DNA of 64,000 bases from JAMXLO01 sp963776505 (GTDB taxonomy: Bacteria; Pseudomonadota; Alphaproteobacteria; Acetobacterales; Acetobacteraceae). Shown here piece by piece: positions 61,826-64,000 of this stretch. Under the pieces are notes generated by a model. That model was not told the DNA's origin. It saw only the letters and a program-made list of their open reading frames with translations, and did not search any database. Positions within the stretch are counted from its first letter, which is position 1. Each line of letters opens with the position of its first letter. Location: positions 145,502 through 209,501 of the forward strand of contig CAVZNH010000062.1 of assembly GCA_963776505.1 (NCBI GenBank). The letters are read 5' to 3'. The position numbers and the translations under genes were made by a program.

Positions 61826-63446
61826 ATGAGCACTTTCACAGGTACCAACGCGGATGAGACGATCACGCCCGCGGACGTGTCGCCCACTGTCACAACCAAC
61901 GGGCAGCCGCGCCCGTCCGCTGACGTCGACATGATCGATGCCGGCGGTGGCAACGATGTCGTCGCGGGCGGCGGAGGCAATGATGTCGCGCTGCTCGGCA
62001 GCGGCGATGACACCTTCATCTGGAATCCAGGCGACGGCAGCGACACAGTCGATGGTCAGGCCGGGTTCGACACACTTGCTTTCGCCGGTTCGTCCGCAGA
62101 CGAGAAATTCGACATATCAGCCAACGGGCAACACGTGCGGCTGTTCCGCGATGTCGGCAATGTCACCATGGACCTTAACGGCGTGGAACAGATAAATCTC
62201 GCAGCGTCCGGCGGCACTGACACAATCACCGTCAACGATCTCACGGGCACCGATGCCAAGGTCATTGCCGTCGACCTATCGCGTGACAAGGGAAATGGCG
62301 GCGACCGGCAGGTCGACACCGTGTCTGTGCAGGGCACCGCTGGCGCGGATGGTGTGGTCGTTTCGGGGCATGGCAACAACGTCGTAGTGAGCGGCCTTGC
62401 GGCACAGACCACGCTCGACCATGCCGACAAGGACGACCAGCTTGTCATTAACACGGGGGCCGGCGATGACAAGATTGACGCCAGCAACCTCGGCAAGGGC
62501 CATATCGACCTACAGATTTTTGGTGGCGACGGCGACGACGTCATCACCGGCAGCGACGGCGACGACTTTGTCAACGGCGGCCGCGGCAACGATGTCACTC
62601 TGCTCGGCAACGGCGACGACAGCTTCGTCTGGAACCCAGGCGACGGCAGCGACACCGTCGACGGCCAGGGCGGAATTCGATACGCTGGTGTTCAATGGCG
62701 CAAATGTCGATGAGAAGGTCGACATCACGGCGAATGGCTCTCGCGTTCTCTTCACGCGCGATGTCGCAAGCATCACCATGGATCTCAACGGCATCGAACG
62801 GATCCAGTTCGCAGCACTCGGCGGCAGCGACCACATCAATGTCGGAAACTTGGCCGGTACCGACGTCCAACAGGTTGCGATCGATCTTGGCGCCGCTGGC
62901 GGCGGCGGCGACGGTGCGGCCGATACCGTGACGGTCAACGGCACCGCCGGCAACGACCATGTCAAGGTGGCCGTTGCGGGAGACCAGGTGACGGTGAACG
63001 GACTGCCGGCGCAGGTCACAATCGATCACGTCGAAAATATGGATACGCTCGTCGTCCAGGGCGGTGCTGGAGATGACATCATCGACGCATCCGGCATGCC
63101 GGCAGCCGGAATGCAGTTCATTGTGGACGGCGGCGACGGCAACGACGTGCTGCACGGCGGTCAGGGCAATGACCTGCTCACCGGTGGCACTGGCGCCGAT
63201 CGCTTCGAATTCTCTGGGCTCAATGGCACCGACACGATCGCCGACTTCCAGCGAGGGATCGACAAGATCGATATCACTGGATACGGCGGCGCGCTCAACA
63301 AGTTCGGTGACCTTACCGGCCACATCAGTCAAGTCGGCGTAGACACTCACGTCGATCTGGGCGGCGCGGTCGCCGGGGCTGGGATCATCGTTCTGCAGAA
63401 CACCCAGATGGCGTCGCTCAGCTCATCCGACTTTGCTTTCAAGTAG
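61826..63446 (+). pseudogene. RTX-like hemolysin-type calcium-binding repeat protein, one frameshift
   Basis: The protein of about 540 residues is made of two related halves. Each holds a calcium-binding GGxGxDxx array ('DAGGGNDVVAGGGGNDVALL' and 'NGGRGNDVTLLGNGDD'), then 'FIWNPGDGSDTVDGQ' or its near copy, a 'DITANG' strand and 'TMDLNGIERI'. A final array 'GGDGNDVLHGGQGNDLLTGG' and 'DRFEFSG...DTIADFQRGID' form the C-terminal type I secretion region. An extra G in 'ggcggaattcg' near 62680 breaks the frame. No signal peptide is present, consistent with type I secretion; no TolC or ABC secretion genes are adjacent. Confidence 0.82.
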
Positions 63447-63600
63447 TCTGTGCAGGACTGCGGGGCGATGCTGCGGCGACGCCCTGCAGTTGCCCACACC
63501 GCCAACGATGCGGCGTGATTTGTGTAGCCGACCGAAGATTGCAGATGGATGGAATGTTCGCTGCGAAGGGGAGCGCCGTTCGATTGAGCGGCAGCTCTGG

Positions 63601-63715
63601 GGCGCAGAGCAGACATCGTGCCGCCTCGAGCACAGGATTCCATGCAGCCGGAGTTTGCCAGAGCATAACTAACACTTGACGATATCCAAGATAACTGCAA
63701 ACTCTCGCAATGGAC
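63601..63715. repeat. Repeat module, copy B
   Basis: Near-identical first 30 bp to copy A at 59131, then a shorter spacer and a promoter-like TTGACG (63676) / CAAACT (63698) pair with 16-bp spacing, ending at an ATG. Together the copies flank the multicopper-oxidase and RTX genes. The ~155 bp between the RTX stop and this copy hold nothing recognised. Confidence 0.7.
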
Positions 63716-64000
63716 AGCCCCATCGGACCCAGCCCGCTCGCCAGTAACCCCGGCGGCACCTGCCACCAATTCATCCACACGCTGCGAGCGGCCAGCCTGC
63801 CGCCCAGTGCTGTAGAGGCCACCTCCGACGCTCGGCACGTCACGGCCCACGCCGCGGCGGTCAACCGTCAGACTGTCGGCAGCCGGTACCCCGCTGGTCT
63901 TCGCCCCCTGCTGAAGCTCAGCACGAACGCCAACGGACTAATGCCCGAGGCCCGGATTCCCCTGGCGCATCTACTGCCATCCCAGCAACCAGACCGCCGC
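63710..64000 (+). CDS. Open frame of unknown function running off the window
   Basis: From the ATG directly after repeat copy B, 97 codons run without a stop to the window edge ('MDSPIGPSPLASNPGGTCHQ' and on). It is rich in Pro, Ala, Ser and His, with no recognised domain and no clear ribosome binding site. In copy A the corresponding ATG opens only 21 codons. The frame may be chance; the promoter-like module in front is the main argument for it. Confidence 0.25.
   Translation, partial: MDSPIGPSPLASNPGGTCHQFIHTLRAASLPPSAVEATSDARHVTAHAAAVNRQTVGSRYPAGLRPLLKLSTNANGLMPEARIPLAHLLPSQQPDRR

Overview
The window looks like one contiguous piece of an alphaproteobacterial chromosome, most likely Rhodospirillales/Acetobacteraceae or a near relative. 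This is inferred from the high GC content, dense translationally coupled genes, many Tat leaders, dispersed GC-rich palindromes and gene families such as the ATP-grasp/alpha-E pair, DUF1254 proteins and Sox proteins. No rRNA, tRNA, CRISPR array, intact insertion sequence or phage gene was seen.

Layout. (1) 0-7.6 kb: an oxidative catabolic cluster with a flavin monooxygenase-type acyl-CoA dehydrogenase (cut by the window edge), a VOC protein, TauD and IPNS-type 2-oxoglutarate oxygenases, an alpha/beta-hydrolase without a serine nucleophile, a ThDP enzyme, a CoxG-like protein and a GMC oxidoreductase. (2) 7.6-12.6 kb, minus strand: a coupled operon of an orphan molybdenum hydroxylase subunit, a luciferase-like monooxygenase, thiD and tenA. 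(3) 12.7-18.3 kb: alpha-E and circularly permuted ATP-grasp pair, an MFS transporter, a D-aminoacylase-type amidohydrolase. (4) 18.4-26.4 kb: a surface-polysaccharide region. A coupled minus-strand operon (two tandem aminotransferases, double GNAT, ABC-2 permease, Wzt/KpsT-type ATPase) diverges from an MBOAT O-acetyltransferase and an AlgX/AlgJ-like partner. (5) 26.3-30.4 kb: an unusual coupled operon of an APH-type kinase, a divergent enolase-like protein, a D-2-hydroxyacid dehydrogenase and a PotI-type permease. (6) 30.4-43 kb: DUF2235 and HNH proteins, a degraded stretch with remnants, an outer-membrane protein, an NHL-repeat protein, DUF1254 and several secreted proteins. (7) 43-48.3 kb: a formylglycine-generating enzyme coupled to its probable sulfatase substrate, then an NmrA/DoxX pair divergent from a LysR regulator. 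(8) 49-52 kb: fatty acid desaturase and cyclopropane fatty acid synthase, in gene-poor surroundings. (9) 52.9-59.1 kb: a tightly coupled operon of a two-subunit Mo hydroxylase, a flavocytochrome c pair and SoxX-SoxY-SoxZ-SoxA, without SoxB or SoxCD. (10) 59.1-64 kb: a multicopper-oxidase-like protein that lacks the T1 copper cysteine and an RTX-like calcium-binding protein, flanked by two copies of a promoter-bearing repeat.

Two general properties affect how this annotation should be read. About a dozen otherwise well-conserved genes carry single-base frameshifts, often resolvable to one extra base, so many probably reflect uncorrected indels in the assembly rather than gene death; these entries span the whole gene. 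A GC-rich palindromic repeat also sits inside or at the edge of several reading frames, most clearly in the leader of the flavocytochrome c flavoprotein.

The best candidates for undescribed biology are the Mo-hydroxylase/flavocytochrome/SoxXYZA operon with its non-canonical SoxY tail, the kinase/enolase-like/dehydrogenase/permease operon, and the multicopper-oxidase-like protein with a Tyr in place of the T1 Cys.
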